NCBI RefSeq assembly: GCF_018613855.1
Contig: NZ_JAGGPK010000013.1
Coordinates: 1-64,000, forward strand
Direction: 5' to 3'
DNA: 64,000 nucleotides
From: Arthrobacter sp. ISL-30
Lineage (GTDB): Bacteria > Actinomycetota > Actinomycetes > Actinomycetales > Micrococcaceae
The notes below the pieces were generated by a model that did no database searches, was not told the DNA's origin, and worked only from the letters and a program-made list of their open reading frames with translations. The position numbers and the translations under genes are program-made. Shown here piece after piece: positions 1 through 8,733 of the stretch (positions within the stretch are counted from its first letter, which is position 1; every line of letters begins with the position of its first letter).

Positions 1-51
1 ACTAAAGACTCAGCCCACTAGAGGCGAAGAAAGCTTCATTTTCCCATTATG

Positions 52-99
52 CGGACGCCCTCACGTGGACTTGCATTCACGTGGGGGCGTCCGTTTTTT
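52..99 (+). terminator. Rho-independent terminator of the gene upstream of the window
   Basis: A long GC-rich stem (arm CGGACGCCC plus CACGTG, mirrored by CACGTG plus GGGCGTCCG, one bulge per arm) is followed directly by a run of six T on the plus strand. It ends transcription of a plus-strand gene lying left of the window. Bases 1-51 show no coding signal. Confidence 0.9.
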
Positions 100-475
100 G
101 TACCGCGTCGCCGGGCTGAATTCCCGTTCCAAGGGTCTTCCCTGAATGTGGAAAAAGATCGTGGTTTAGCTTGATCCAACAATGCGACCAATCTTGATCC
201 AACATTTCGCGCACCTTGACCCAATATTGCCGAGCATATGGAACTAAGTAGTGGCGTCCCGGTGGGGCCCCAGTAATCGAGTACTGACTACTCGGGCGTG
301 AAATAAAACGGCACTCTAATCTAAAAAGGCAAGCGAACTGATGACACTTTCTGGGGAGTAACTGTCACCAATCATGTCGCTGTTTGAGGTCTCAAATAGT
401 TGTCTTTCTTTTCCTAATTTGGTTACTCCGCAAAATTGTTCGGTTTAAATCAAATTTGGATTGGAGGGACCTGAC
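100..475. other. 376-base intergenic region with repeats and operator-like palindrome
   Basis: I see no convincing gene here; short frames on both strands lack ribosome sites and codon bias. The stretch holds three phased copies of a CTTGAtCCAA element (170-228), an inverted repeat TTTGAG-GT-CTCAAA (383-396) and AT-rich sequence around 301-335 that could hold a -10 hexamer. It is the likely control region of the secreted protein at 476. Confidence 0.6.
170..228 (+). repeat. Three phased direct repeats CTTGAtCCAACa
   Basis: The element occurs at 170 (CTTGATCCAACA), 193 (CTTGATCCAACA) and 215 (CTTGACCCAATA). Spacings are 23 and 22 bases, close to two helical turns, so the copies face the same side of the helix. 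This is the pattern of a cooperative activator or repressor array. The protein that would bind is not identifiable. Confidence 0.6.
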
Positions 476-1174
476 ATGAAAAGAACTATTGCTGCGGTAG
501 GGGTCGCGGGCCTCGGGATGTTTGGCGTGACGCTGGCCGCTACGGTATCGGCTAACGCTGCGCCCGGCGATGACAAAAAGATCACTATTTGCCACGCCAC
601 GAGCTCGGAAGGCAACGCCTTTGTCCCTGAGACCATCAGCGTGAGCGCCCTGAGGGCGCATACGCGGGACACGCTGGACATCGTTCCAGTAAATGACGGC
701 GACGTTATGCCGAACGGCAGGAACCTGACGCCTGCGAACATCGCAATCCTCGAAGCAGACTGCGTGACCTCGGCTGTGCCGACGCCGACGCCGACTGTGG
801 AGCCGTCAGTGGAGCCGTCGGTGGAACCGACAGAGGAGACGGCCGTAGTCGTCCAACCGCCCGCAGAGCAGCCGGCCGCGGTACAGCCGGCCGCGGTACA
901 GCCACCAGCGGTACAGCCGGCTGCGGTACAGCCACCAGCGGTACAGCCACCAGCGGTACAGCCGGCCGCGCCAAAGCCGGCAGCTGTGAAGCGCGCGCCC
1001 GCTGCGGCTCCTGCTTTAGCGGCAAGCAATGTGGGCTACAACGTCCAAACCGCTGCAGGCGGAACCTCCGCCGGCATTCCCACATGGCTAACCGCCCTGA
1101 CTGCTCTCTTCACCGCCGGCGCCGCGCTGGTGCTTTGGAGGGGTGGAGCACGAGCAAGGAACGCCAACGGCTAG
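476..1174 (+). CDS. Secreted Pro/Ala-rich repeat protein with C-terminal membrane anchor
   Basis: 232 residues. ATG 476 is chosen because GGAGGG (463-468) lies seven bases upstream; an in-frame TTG at 461 would overlap that site. Residues 1-29 form a Sec signal peptide (KR, hydrophobic core, cleavage near ANA-AP). A small folded region with two Cys (about 30-100) follows, then Pro/Thr/Glu-rich sequence, then seven or so copies of the five-residue unit P-[AP]-A-V-Q encoded by 15-bp repeats (about 872-976). The end is a hydrophobic segment (TWLTALTALFTAGAALVLW) and a basic tail, the layout of a surface-anchored protein with a wall-spanning stalk. A sortase follows at 1318, but no clear LPxTG-like motif precedes the anchor. 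No named family was recognised. Confidence 0.8.
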   Translation: MKRTIAAVGVAGLGMFGVTLAATVSANAAPGDDKKITICHATSSEGNAFVPETISVSALRAHTRDTLDIVPVNDGDVMPNGRNLTPANIAILEADCVTSAVPTPTPTVEPSVEPSVEPTEETAVVVQPPAEQPAAVQPAAVQPPAVQPAAVQPPAVQPPAVQPAAPKPAAVKRAPAAAPALAASNVGYNVQTAAGGTSAGIPTWLTALTALFTAGAALVLWRGGARARNANG

Positions 1175-1186
1175 ATCGGCCACCGG

Positions 1187-1214
1187 CCTAATAGAAACGG
1201 CCTAATAGAAACGG
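1187..1214 (+). repeat. Tandem 14-bp duplication
   Basis: CCTAATAGAAACGG occurs twice in direct succession just after the stop of the secreted protein, followed by two decayed AAACGGCC copies. It looks like a slippage product; no function is evident. Confidence 0.6.
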
Positions 1215-1249
1215 CCAAGTAAAACGGCCCAGGTAAAAGTAAAAGTAGC

Positions 1250-1286
1250 GGGCGGGTGTCATGGAAGATCTCCACGGCACCCGCCC
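1250..1286 (+). terminator. GC-rich hairpin between secreted protein and sortase
   Basis: GGGCGGGTG (1250-1258) pairs perfectly with CACCCGCCC (1278-1286). There is no T run behind it, so it is a weak terminator or attenuator rather than a canonical one. It lies entirely upstream of the chosen sortase start and could lower read-through into that gene. Confidence 0.45.
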
Positions 1287-1317
1287 TTACAACCTCACGA
1301 TCCACCTGGAGGGTTCC

Positions 1318-2091
1318 ATGGCAAGTCACCGCAGGATCCGGCAGTCACCGGGGGATGTGGTCCGCGGTCTGCTCCTGAGGCGCGTGGATGTGCTCATGCT
1401 GGCGATCTGCGCACTGGGCCTGCTGACCGCCTGGCTTATCTATGGAACTACCGGTGCTTATGGAGCCGCCAGCTCCGCAGGATACAGCAGCAGTTCAGCG
1501 ATAGTCGTTAATGCCGTTCCAACCGCCGGCGCGTCTGCAACCACGGGCCCAAGCATGTCGCCCACAGCGATCGAAGGCCCGAATCCAGCAGTGCCAGCCG
1601 ACGCACAGGGAACACCCGAGTCTCTGGCAGCCGACCCTGAAGCCGCCTTTCCTGCAGCGTCGGCTCCGCTGCGCCTGAATTATCCGGCGGCCGCCATGGA
1701 CGTGGCAGTCCACCCACTGGCGCCAACCGCTGGCAGCCAGAGCATCGAACCGCCGGCTACCAAGGAAGGTTACTGGCTAACACCCTTTGGCGTCCCCGGA
1801 GGCGGATCGACGAACACTACCTACATCATCGGGCACAGCTGGTTGGACCAGGATGCCCCCTTCAACCACCTGAGTTCGGCTGCGGCCCCAGGTCACGAGC
1901 TCACGGTAACCACTTCAACCGGCGTCATGACCTACAGGGTGGATTCGGTCACCACGTATTCAAAATCGGCGCTGAAGGACAGTCCTATTTGGGAAGTCGC
2001 GCCCAACCGCCTTGTCCTTGTCAGCTGCTATTCGCAAGACCCTTGGGGCCAGAACGTGACGGTGGTGGCCTCGCCGATTCCCGGCCGGTAA
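1318..2091 (+). CDS. Class E/F-like sortase
   Basis: 257 residues. ATG 1318 is preferred because GGAGGG (1308-1313) precedes it; ATG 1261 has no such site and lies in a hairpin. A cytoplasmic basic tail leads into one membrane segment (about residues 24-44), then a Ser/Ala/Pro linker, then the sortase beta-barrel. Catalytic His173 sits in YIIGHSW and Cys237 in LVLVSCY. Sortases normally also need an Arg shortly after the Cys; here the stretch after the Cys (CYSQDPWGQNVTVV) has none, and the only later Arg is the last residue. The enzyme should cleave and attach exported proteins outside the membrane. Its neighbour, the Pro-rich anchored protein, is the obvious candidate substrate, although its sorting motif is not obvious. 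Confidence 0.8.
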   Translation: MASHRRIRQSPGDVVRGLLLRRVDVLMLAICALGLLTAWLIYGTTGAYGAASSAGYSSSSAIVVNAVPTAGASATTGPSMSPTAIEGPNPAVPADAQGTPESLAADPEAAFPAASAPLRLNYPAAAMDVAVHPLAPTAGSQSIEPPATKEGYWLTPFGVPGGGSTNTTYIIGHSWLDQDAPFNHLSSAAAPGHELTVTTSTGVMTYRVDSVTTYSKSALKDSPIWEVAPNRLVLVSCYSQDPWGQNVTVVASPIPGR

Positions 2092-2310
2092 CCCGACACC
2101 GTCCCGGACGCTCTCACCTTCCCGTCTTCCCGTCCGGATGCTCCCTCACCTTCCGTCCCTCCTGTCTGGATGCTCTCCCGAGTTCCGTCCCCTCCATGGA
2201 ACGGGGTGAGCGAGAGTCAGGATTTCCTCGGCGGGAGGTGGGAGAGGATCACGGGTGAGGGGGCGGGTAGTGAGAGTGGATCCTGAGATTCAGTTCGGAT
2301 AATGAGACAA
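2092..2310. repeat. Degenerate tandem repeats between sortase and leuB
   Basis: About three imperfect copies of a 30-40 base unit built on GTC-(C/T)-GGA-(C/T)-GCTCTCACC-TTCC run from 2100 to 2200. A purine-rich partly complementary half (GGGTGAG, GAGAG) lies at 2203-2280, so the region could fold back on itself. It carries no gene. TGAGA motifs at 2284 and 2303 lie at the leuB-proximal end. Confidence 0.4.
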
Positions 2311-2350
2311 TTTTGACCAGCATGTGGATGGTTTGGCTAAGCTGAACGCC

Positions 2351-3415
2351 ATGAGCGCACCGTACCCGTCCTCGACAATTAATCTTGCCGTTATCCCCGG
2401 TGACGGCATTGGCCCCGAGGTTATTGCCGAGGCCATCAAGGTCCTCGAGAAGGTCGTCGCCACCGAAGGCGTCACCCTCGAACAGACCCACTACAAGCTC
2501 GGTGCCCAGCACTGGCTTGAAACGGGAGAAACCCTGCCGGACGAGGTGCTCGCCGATCTGCGAACCAGGGACGCCATCCTCTTTGGAGCCGTTGGCGCCG
2601 CCCCCGGAGACACCAGGATCCCTTCCGGAATTATTGAACGGGAGATGCTGCTCAAGCTCCGGTTCAGCCTGGACCACTACGTAAACCTTCGGCCGTCCCG
2701 TCTCTATGGAAGCGTGGGCAGCCCCCTTGCCAACCCGGGGAACATCGACTTCATTGTTGTGCGGGAAGGTACCGAGGGGCCCTATGTCGGCAACGGTGGA
2801 ACCCTGCGTGGTGGCACCCCCCACGAGGTGGCCACCGAAGTCTCCCTCAACACTGCCCACGGCGTGGAGCGGGTTGTGCGCGACGCCTTCCGCCGCGCCA
2901 GCGAACGTCCCCGTAAACACGTAACGCTCGTCCACAAGCACAACGTCCTGGTTTACGCCGGACACCTCTGGAAGCGAACCGTCGAGGCTGTCGCCCAGGA
3001 GTTCCCCGAAGTAACCCACGATTACCTGCACATCGACGCCGCCACGATATTCCTGGTCACGGATCCACAGCGCTTCGATGTGATTGTCACGGACAACCTC
3101 TTTGGCGACATCATTACGGATCTGGCCGCGGCAGTCACCGGCGGAATTGGGCTGGCGGCGTCCGGCAACATCAACATGGACCGTACGGCGCCCTCCATGT
3201 TCGAACCCGTCCACGGCTCAGCACCGGATATCGCCGGCCAGCAGAAGGCCGATCCCACCGCCGCCATCCTCTCGGCCGCCCTGCTCCTGGACCACCTCGG
3301 CTACACCGAAGCCGCGCGGAAGGTTGAAGCAGCCGTGGCGGCCGACGTCGAAAGCCGAACAGGTGAGACGCGCAGCACCGCCACGATTGGTGACGCGATT
3401 GCCGCCGTCCTTTAG
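2351..3415 (+). CDS. leuB: 3-isopropylmalate dehydrogenase
   Basis: 354 residues, the usual length. It oxidatively decarboxylates 3-isopropylmalate with NAD+, the third step of leucine synthesis, in the cytoplasm. The N-terminal nucleotide-fold motif [11 protein letters not shown] opens the protein, and the metal/substrate signature [13 protein letters not shown] is in the middle, followed by the HGSAPDIAG segment. ATG 2351 gives the normal N terminus; an upstream GTG (2324) in frame is less likely. The gene stands apart from leuCD (15882-17939) and next to ilvE, as is common in actinobacteria. GGATAATGAGACAA at 2297-2310 offers a -10 element followed by the TGAGAC motif also seen near ilvE and ffh. 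Confidence 0.95.
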   Translation: MSAPYPSSTINLAVIPGDGIGPEVIAEAIKVLEKVVATEGVTLEQTHYKLGAQHWLETGETLPDEVLADLRTRDAILFGAVGAAPGDTRIPSGIIEREMLLKLRFSLDHYVNLRPSRLYGSVGSPLANPGNIDFIVVREGTEGPYVGNGGTLRGGTPHEVATEVSLNTAHGVERVVRDAFRRASERPRKHVTLVHKHNVLVYAGHLWKRTVEAVAQEFPEVTHDYLHIDAATIFLVTDPQRFDVIVTDNLFGDIITDLAAAVTGGIGLAASGNINMDRTAPSMFEPVHGSAPDIAGQQKADPTAAILSAALLLDHLGYTEAARKVEAAVAADVESRTGETRSTATIGDAIAAVL

Positions 3416-3453
3416 GCCCTTTCCTCAGGCGTAAGCTTGAGCTGAATCACTTA

Positions 3454-3498
3454 TATACTGCCGTGGTCCGGCATTGAGACAAGCCTGCATTGAGACAA
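3454..3498 (+). promoter_or_regulatory. Putative ilvE promoter with direct repeat GCATTGAGACAA
   Basis: A -10-like TATACT (3454-3459) is followed by two identical copies of GCATTGAGACAA (3471-3482 and 3487-3498), 16 bases apart. No good -35 hexamer is placed for this -10. The paired TTGAGACA elements resemble those ahead of ffh (43176-43201). Confidence 0.4.
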
Positions 3499-3560
3499 TG
3501 CTGTTGAATAAGCAGGCGCGACTCCCTTTCACGGACCATGCAGCCGACCGTGGAGGAACC

Positions 3561-4673
3561 ATGACTCAGACTGCCCATGGCGTCGAATTCACCCAGCATC
3601 TTTCGGCCAACCCGAAGTCTGCTGAAGAGCGTGCAGCCATCCTGGCGAACCCGGGCTTTGGCGATCACTTCACCGACCACACGGCAATTGTCGACTACAA
3701 GGTAGACGCCGCAGGAAACGGTGGCTGGCACGATGCCCGGGTGGAGCCCTATGGCCCCATCAGCCTGGATCCCTCCGCTGCTGTTCTGCACTATGGCCAG
3801 GAAATCTTTGAAGGGCTCAAGGCGTACCGCCATGCGGACGGTTCCGTCTGGTCCTTCCGTCCTGAGGCTAATGCTGCACGACTGAACAAGTCGGCGCGAC
3901 GCCTCGCCCTCCCGGAGCTGCCTGAGGAGTACTTCCTCGGGGCTATCCGCGAGCTTGTCGCCTTGGACAAAGAGTGGGTGCCCTCCGGCGACGGTGAAGC
4001 CCTCTATTTGCGCCCGTTCATGATCGCCACCGAGGCATTCCTCGGCGTACGTGCAGCCCGTGAAGTCTCGTTCCGGGTGATTGCGTCGCCAGCCGGGAAT
4101 TACTTCGGCGGCGAACTGAAGCCGATCTCCATCTGGATTTCCCGTGAGTATGCAAGGGCCGGACGCGGCGGTACGGGTGCAGCCAAGTGCGGCGGCAATT
4201 ACGCGGCATCCCTGATTGCGCAACAGGAGGCCGAAGCCAACGGCTGCAAGCAGGTTCTCTTCCTGGACCACTTCAATGACGATGCCGTTGAGGAACTCGG
4301 CGGAATGAACGTCTTCTTCGTGCTGAAGGACGGCTCGCTGGCCACGCCCGCGTTGACGGGCACAATTCTGGAAGGTGTCACGCGCTCCTCGATCATCCAG
4401 GTGGCCCGGGACATGGGCCGCGAAGTCAGCGAACGCAAGATCACCCTCGCCGAATGGCGTGTTGGCGTGGCCTCCGGTGACATTGCCGAGGTCTTCGCCT
4501 GCGGCACTGCCGCCGTCATCACTCCGATCGGTGTGCTGAAGGACGCTACGGAGTTCATTGGCTCGGAGGACGCAAAGGCCGGTGAGACCACCATGGCCAT
4601 CCGTGAGAAGCTGCTCGGGATCCAGACCGGCACGGTTGAAGACACCCATGGCTGGCTGACCCGCCTCGCCTAA
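3561..4673 (+). CDS. ilvE: Branched-chain amino acid aminotransferase
   Basis: 370 residues, class IV PLP-dependent aminotransferase. It makes valine, leucine and isoleucine from their 2-oxo acids with glutamate as donor. ATG 3561 is chosen over an upstream in-frame ATG because GGAGGA (3552-3557) precedes it and [10 protein letters not shown] is a sensible N terminus. Visible signatures are the FEGLKAYR segment, [10 protein letters not shown] containing the PLP lysine, and the class IV stretch ending [15 protein letters not shown]. It follows leuB by 145 bases on the same strand, with its own putative promoter. Confidence 0.95.
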   Translation: MTQTAHGVEFTQHLSANPKSAEERAAILANPGFGDHFTDHTAIVDYKVDAAGNGGWHDARVEPYGPISLDPSAAVLHYGQEIFEGLKAYRHADGSVWSFRPEANAARLNKSARRLALPELPEEYFLGAIRELVALDKEWVPSGDGEALYLRPFMIATEAFLGVRAAREVSFRVIASPAGNYFGGELKPISIWISREYARAGRGGTGAAKCGGNYAASLIAQQEAEANGCKQVLFLDHFNDDAVEELGGMNVFFVLKDGSLATPALTGTILEGVTRSSIIQVARDMGREVSERKITLAEWRVGVASGDIAEVFACGTAAVITPIGVLKDATEFIGSEDAKAGETTMAIREKLLGIQTGTVEDTHGWLTRLA

Positions 4674-4700
4674 ACAGCAGGAACTGAAAAGACTCGACGG

Positions 4701-4728
4701 CGGCCCGTCCACCTCAGTGGACGGGCCG
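4701..4728 (+). terminator. Hairpin after ilvE
   Basis: Perfect 12-bp stem CGGCCCGTCCAC / GTGGACGGGCCG with a four-base loop CTCA, 27 bases after the ilvE stop. It is followed by GTTGG rather than a T run, so the efficiency is uncertain. Confidence 0.7.
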
Positions 4729-4760
4729 TTGGCCTTCCCACTCGATGCAAAGATGGAACC

Positions 4761-5543
4761 GTGAAAGAGCACAGCACATCCGCGCTCAGGCGCAGCACCG
4801 ACCTCACCCGCTTCCGTTTGGCCCCCAATCCCGGACCCATGAGCCTGGAGGGAACGAATTCATACGTCATTGCGGCAGAGGCAGCGGAGGGATGCGTCAT
4901 CGTGGACCCCGGCCCCCTTGACGAGCCACATCTTCGGGAGCTCGGGCGGGCCGGCAACGTTGAACTGGTCCTGATCACTCACCGCCACCCCGACCACACC
5001 GCCGCAGCTGCCCGATTCCATGAACTGACGGGAGCGCCCGTCCGCGCCTTGGACCCGGCCCACTGCCATGGTGGCGGGCAACTGCGCGACGGCGAAGTCA
5101 TCCAAGCCGCCGGCGTTGAGATCCGTGTTCTCGCCACCCCCGGCCATACCTCCGACTCTGGCTGCTTCCATCTGCCCGACGACGGAGCCCGGGGTTCCGT
5201 CCTGACGGGAGACACCATCCTGGGTCGCGGCACCACCGTGCTGGAATACCCGGATGGCACGCTCGGCGATTATCTGATTTCCCTGGACAGGCTCGAGGCT
5301 TTGGGTCCTGCCACGGTGCTCCCGGCCCACGGACCAGTGCTTCCGCAGCTGGACGTGGTCTGCCGCCAGTATCGCCAGCACCGACTTGAACGTCTGGACC
5401 AGATCCGGGCGGCGCTTCGACAGCTTGGTTCAGATGCCGGCATAGCAGCCGTCGCAGACGTGGTGTATGCCGACGTCGACCCTTCCGTCCGGCCGGCCGC
5501 CGAAAACTCCGTGGCGGCCCAGCTGCAATACCTGCGGGGATGA
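4761..5543 (+). CDS. Metallo-beta-lactamase-fold hydrolase (LACTB2-like)
   Basis: 260 residues from GTG 4761. The zinc-binding signature is THRHPDHTAAAARF, with further ligands in ATPGHTSDS, LTGDTILG and LPAHGPV. The order and C-terminal helices fit the LACTB2/RNase-like glyoxalase II group rather than true beta-lactamases. The likely activity is metal-dependent hydrolysis of a phosphodiester or thioester; the substrate is not set by the sequence. It lies between ilvE and a FAH-family enzyme on the same strand with no overlap. Confidence 0.85.
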   Translation: MKEHSTSALRRSTDLTRFRLAPNPGPMSLEGTNSYVIAAEAAEGCVIVDPGPLDEPHLRELGRAGNVELVLITHRHPDHTAAAARFHELTGAPVRALDPAHCHGGGQLRDGEVIQAAGVEIRVLATPGHTSDSGCFHLPDDGARGSVLTGDTILGRGTTVLEYPDGTLGDYLISLDRLEALGPATVLPAHGPVLPQLDVVCRQYRQHRLERLDQIRAALRQLGSDAGIAAVADVVYADVDPSVRPAAENSVAAQLQYLRG

Positions 5544-5584
5544 TCCGGCGGTGAGGGCCACGGGCGGACGGTAGGCTTGGAGCC

Positions 5585-6361
5585 ATGCGTATTGCCCGTT
5601 TCGTAGTCGATTCTGATCCCCTGTACGGCATTGTGGAAGGTGACTCCGGAAGCGAGGAAGTCACTGTCATCCACGGCGACCCCTTCTTCCATGGGGTCGA
5701 ACGCACCGCAGTCAGGCACAAGCTTGAGGACGTGCGGCTGCTGGCTCCCATTATTCCCCGCAGCAAAGTGGTCGGAGTGGGCCGCAACTTCGTCGAACAT
5801 GCCCACGAGCTTGGCAACGACGTTCCGCAGCAGCCACTGCTGTTCCTGAAGCCCAACACCGCCGTCGTTGGTCCCAACGATCCGATCGTGCTGCCGGAAT
5901 TCTCGGAAGAAATCAGCTATGAAGCTGAACTCTGCGTGGTGATCGGGCGGATCTGCAAGGACGTTCCCGAGGAACGGGTGGACGACGTCATTTTCGGCTA
6001 CACATGCGGAAATGACCTCACCGCCCGTGATGTCCAGAAGAGCGACCTTCAGTGGACCCGGGCCAAGGGATTCGACACCTCGGCTCCGCTGGGTCCCTGG
6101 ATCGAGACAGAGCTGGACCCGGAGGACGTTGCCATCAAAGGCTGGCTGAACGGTGAACTGCGCCAGGACGGCAGCACGTCCCAGATGATCCGCGGCGTGC
6201 GCGAGCTGGTCTCCATTGTTTCCCAGGCCTTCACGCTCCTGCCCGGGGACGTCATCATGACCGGCACCCCGGCCGGCGTCGGGCTCGTCCGCGAGGGCGA
6301 CCGGTGCGAGATCGAAATCGAGGGCATCGGCAAGCTCTCGAATCCCGTGGTGCGCCGCTAA
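5585..6361 (+). CDS. Fumarylacetoacetate hydrolase family protein
   Basis: 258 residues. The C-terminal FAH domain (from about residue 60) carries KVVGVGRNF, the metal-binding acidic cluster YEAELCVVIG, GYTCGNDLTARD and the closing VIMTGTPAGVG. Family members cleave C-C bonds or isomerise or decarboxylate beta-dicarbonyl acids using Mg2+ or Mn2+ (for example acylpyruvases and 2-hydroxyhepta-2,4-diene-1,7-dioate isomerases). The sequence fits this bacterial group but does not fix the substrate. It sits 70 bases upstream of gltX. Confidence 0.9.
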   Translation: MRIARFVVDSDPLYGIVEGDSGSEEVTVIHGDPFFHGVERTAVRHKLEDVRLLAPIIPRSKVVGVGRNFVEHAHELGNDVPQQPLLFLKPNTAVVGPNDPIVLPEFSEEISYEAELCVVIGRICKDVPEERVDDVIFGYTCGNDLTARDVQKSDLQWTRAKGFDTSAPLGPWIETELDPEDVAIKGWLNGELRQDGSTSQMIRGVRELVSIVSQAFTLLPGDVIMTGTPAGVGLVREGDRCEIEIEGIGKLSNPVVRR

Positions 6362-6431
6362 ACGGTGCCGCTAAACCGCGCCTCGGGCGTGCGTTTCCGG
6401 CCTGCTGCAAGACGGTAAAGTTGGAACCACT

Positions 6432-7970
6432 ATGACTACCTCTGCCTCCGATTCCAGCGCTGGATTTAACAGACCAAACCCAGCCACGATCCCCGCCGTC
6501 ACCGCTGAGACCCCTGTACGGGTCAGGTTTTGCCCGTCTCCCACTGGCACGCCGCACGTCGGACTGATCCGCACCGCCCTGTTCAACTGGGCCTATGCCC
6601 GGCATACCGGCGGAAAGCTCATTTTCAGGATCGAGGACACCGATTCGGCCCGTGACAGCGAGGAAAGCTACCACCAGTTGCTGGAGGCCCTGAAGTGGCT
6701 TGGCATCGACTGGGACGAGGGCGTTGAGGTTGGCGGACCGCACGAACCGTACCGGCAGTCACAGCGGGGGGAGCTCTACCAGGACGTCATCGCCAAGCTG
6801 AAGGCCGGCGGCCACGTGTACGAGTCCTACTCCACTCCGGAGGAGATCGAAGCACGCCACCGGGCAGCCGGCCGCGACCCCAAGCTCGGCTACGACGGCT
6901 TCGATCGCCACGTCACCGAGGAACAGCTGGCCCAGTACAAGGCAGAGGGCCGTGACGCCGTGCTGAGGCTTCGCATGCCTGACGAAGACATCACGTTCAC
7001 TGACCTCGTTCGCGGCGAGATCACCTTCAAGGCTGGATCGGTACCGGACTTTGCCGTTGTGCGTGCGAACGGAGCCCCGCTCTACACCCTGGTCAACCCG
7101 GTTGATGATGCCCTGATGGGCATCACGCATATCCTTCGTGGTGAAGACCTCTTGAGCTCGACACCCCGGCAGATTGCGCTCTACCGCGCCCTTTACGCCA
7201 TTGGCGTTGCCGAGTACATGCCTGAATTCGGGCACCTGCCCTACGTCATGGGCCAGGGCAACAAGAAGCTCTCCAAGCGCGACCCCGAGTCCAGCCTCTT
7301 CCTGCATCGCGAACGGGGCTTTATCCGCGAGGGGCTGCTCAACTACCTTTCCCTGCTGGGATGGTCCCTGAGCGCCGACGAGGACATCTTCACTGTTGAG
7401 CAGCTGGTGGCTAACTTCGATATCCACGACGTCCTCGCCAACCCCGCCCGCTTCGACCTCAAGAAGGCCGAGGCCATCAACGGCACCCATGTGCGGATGC
7501 TGGAGCCGGCCGACTTCCGCGAGCGTCTCGTCCCCTACCTCCGCGCGGCCGGGCTTGTGGGCGAAATCCTGAGCGACCGCGAGGAGGAGATCCTCGTCGA
7601 GGCTGCCCCCCTGGTCCAGGAACGGATCACGCTTCTGGGCGAGGCGCCCGAAATGCTCGCGTTCCTGTTCAAGGACGACGACAAAATCGATATCGCCGAC
7701 GACGCCCGCAAGGGACTGCCCGAGAACCTCGCCGAAGTGCTCGACGCCGCCATCGCCGCACTCGAGCCGGTGGAGGACTGGAGCGCCGAGAACATCCAGA
7801 CTGCCCTCAAGCAGGCACTGGTGGAGGACCTGGGCATCAAACCGCGGCTCGCTTTCGGCCCGGTTCGTACCGGAATTTCCGGACGTCGGGTCTCGCCGCC
7901 GCTCTTTGAATCCATGGTGATCCTGGGCAAGGAGTCCTCATTGAAGCGGCTTCGGGCCTTCCGCGGCTGA
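6432..7970 (+). CDS. gltX: Glutamyl-tRNA synthetase
   Basis: 512 residues, class I aminoacyl-tRNA synthetase charging tRNA-Glu. The HIGH-like motif is [20 protein letters not shown] and the KMSKS-like motif is [17 protein letters not shown] is the glutamyl-specific motif. The C-terminal anticodon-binding helical domain is complete. ATG 6432 gives an Ala/Ser/Pro-rich N-terminal extension of about 28 residues ahead of [11 protein letters not shown]; a later start is possible but no better ribosome site is seen. A tRNA-Glu gene lies in the same window (10706). Confidence 0.96.
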   Translation: MTTSASDSSAGFNRPNPATIPAVTAETPVRVRFCPSPTGTPHVGLIRTALFNWAYARHTGGKLIFRIEDTDSARDSEESYHQLLEALKWLGIDWDEGVEVGGPHEPYRQSQRGELYQDVIAKLKAGGHVYESYSTPEEIEARHRAAGRDPKLGYDGFDRHVTEEQLAQYKAEGRDAVLRLRMPDEDITFTDLVRGEITFKAGSVPDFAVVRANGAPLYTLVNPVDDALMGITHILRGEDLLSSTPRQIALYRALYAIGVAEYMPEFGHLPYVMGQGNKKLSKRDPESSLFLHRERGFIREGLLNYLSLLGWSLSADEDIFTVEQLVANFDIHDVLANPARFDLKKAEAINGTHVRMLEPADFRERLVPYLRAAGLVGEILSDREEEILVEAAPLVQERITLLGEAPEMLAFLFKDDDKIDIADDARKGLPENLAEVLDAAIAALEPVEDWSAENIQTALKQALVEDLGIKPRLAFGPVRTGISGRRVSPPLFESMVILGKESSLKRLRAFRG

Positions 7971-7982
7971 AACGGGCTACGA

Positions 7983-8699
7983 ATGCAGCAAGTCCTGGCT
8001 ACGGCCTTCGGCAATGTCCAGGGTGTCCTCTTCGACATCGACGACACCCTGGTGGACCTCGAGTTCGCCATGACGACGGCGCTGCGGGACGCCAGCGAGC
8101 ATCTCCTGCCCGGCCTCGACACGGCGGGGTGGGAGAAGTTCGGCAGGATCTTCACGCATGAAACCACCCATTTCTACGACCGCTACCTCGCGGGAGAGCT
8201 GACTTTCAATGAGCAGCGACTGCTGCGAGGGAGGGCGGCGCTTGGCCACTTCGGCGTAGTGCTGGACGACGGCGAAGAGTCCCATGCCTGGCTCACCCAC
8301 TATGCCAGGCTGCAGCCCACCTATGTCCGGGCCTTCCCGGATGTGGTGCCCCTGCTTGACGCGCTGGACGCGGCCGGAATCCCTTATGGTGCGGTCAGCA
8401 ACAATGTCCACGACTACCAGCGCGCCAAGCTGGATGGTGCGGGGCTTTCGCGGATTTCCACGCTGGTGGGAACGGACACTATGGGAGTGCCGAAGCCTGA
8501 CCCCGCCATCTACCTGGAAGGGGTCAGGCTGTTGGGCACCAGTCCCGAGACGACCCTTTACATCGGGGACAATCGCTTGCTTGACGCTGAAGGCGCCGTC
8601 GCCGCTGGGCTTTTGGGTGTGTGGCTCAACCGGATCGGCGAGCCGGCCCCCGGCTTCGCAGGCCATCAGATCCGGTCACTCGATCGGCTGCTGGGCTAG
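7983..8699 (+). CDS. HAD-superfamily hydrolase
   Basis: 238 residues, starting 13 bases after gltX and probably co-transcribed. HAD motif I is FDIDDTLVD with both aspartates, motif II is VSNN, and motif III/IV is KPDPAIY followed by YIGDNRLLDAEGAVAAG. The helical cap between residues 25 and 100 marks subfamily I, as in phosphoglycolate phosphatase-like enzymes. Substrate unknown. It converges with the heptad-repeat gene on the other strand. Confidence 0.88.
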   Translation: MQQVLATAFGNVQGVLFDIDDTLVDLEFAMTTALRDASEHLLPGLDTAGWEKFGRIFTHETTHFYDRYLAGELTFNEQRLLRGRAALGHFGVVLDDGEESHAWLTHYARLQPTYVRAFPDVVPLLDALDAAGIPYGAVSNNVHDYQRAKLDGAGLSRISTLVGTDTMGVPKPDPAIYLEGVRLLGTSPETTLYIGDNRLLDAEGAVAAGLLGVWLNRIGEPAPGFAGHQIRSLDRLLG

Positions 8700-8733
8700 C
8701 CGCCGCTGCGGGCCTAGGGCCGCTGCCGTGGGC

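Noticed and set aside
170-228. CRISPR-like repeat array
   Set aside because: Only three short copies (12 bases) with 10-base spacers and no cas genes; better seen as phased protein-binding sites.
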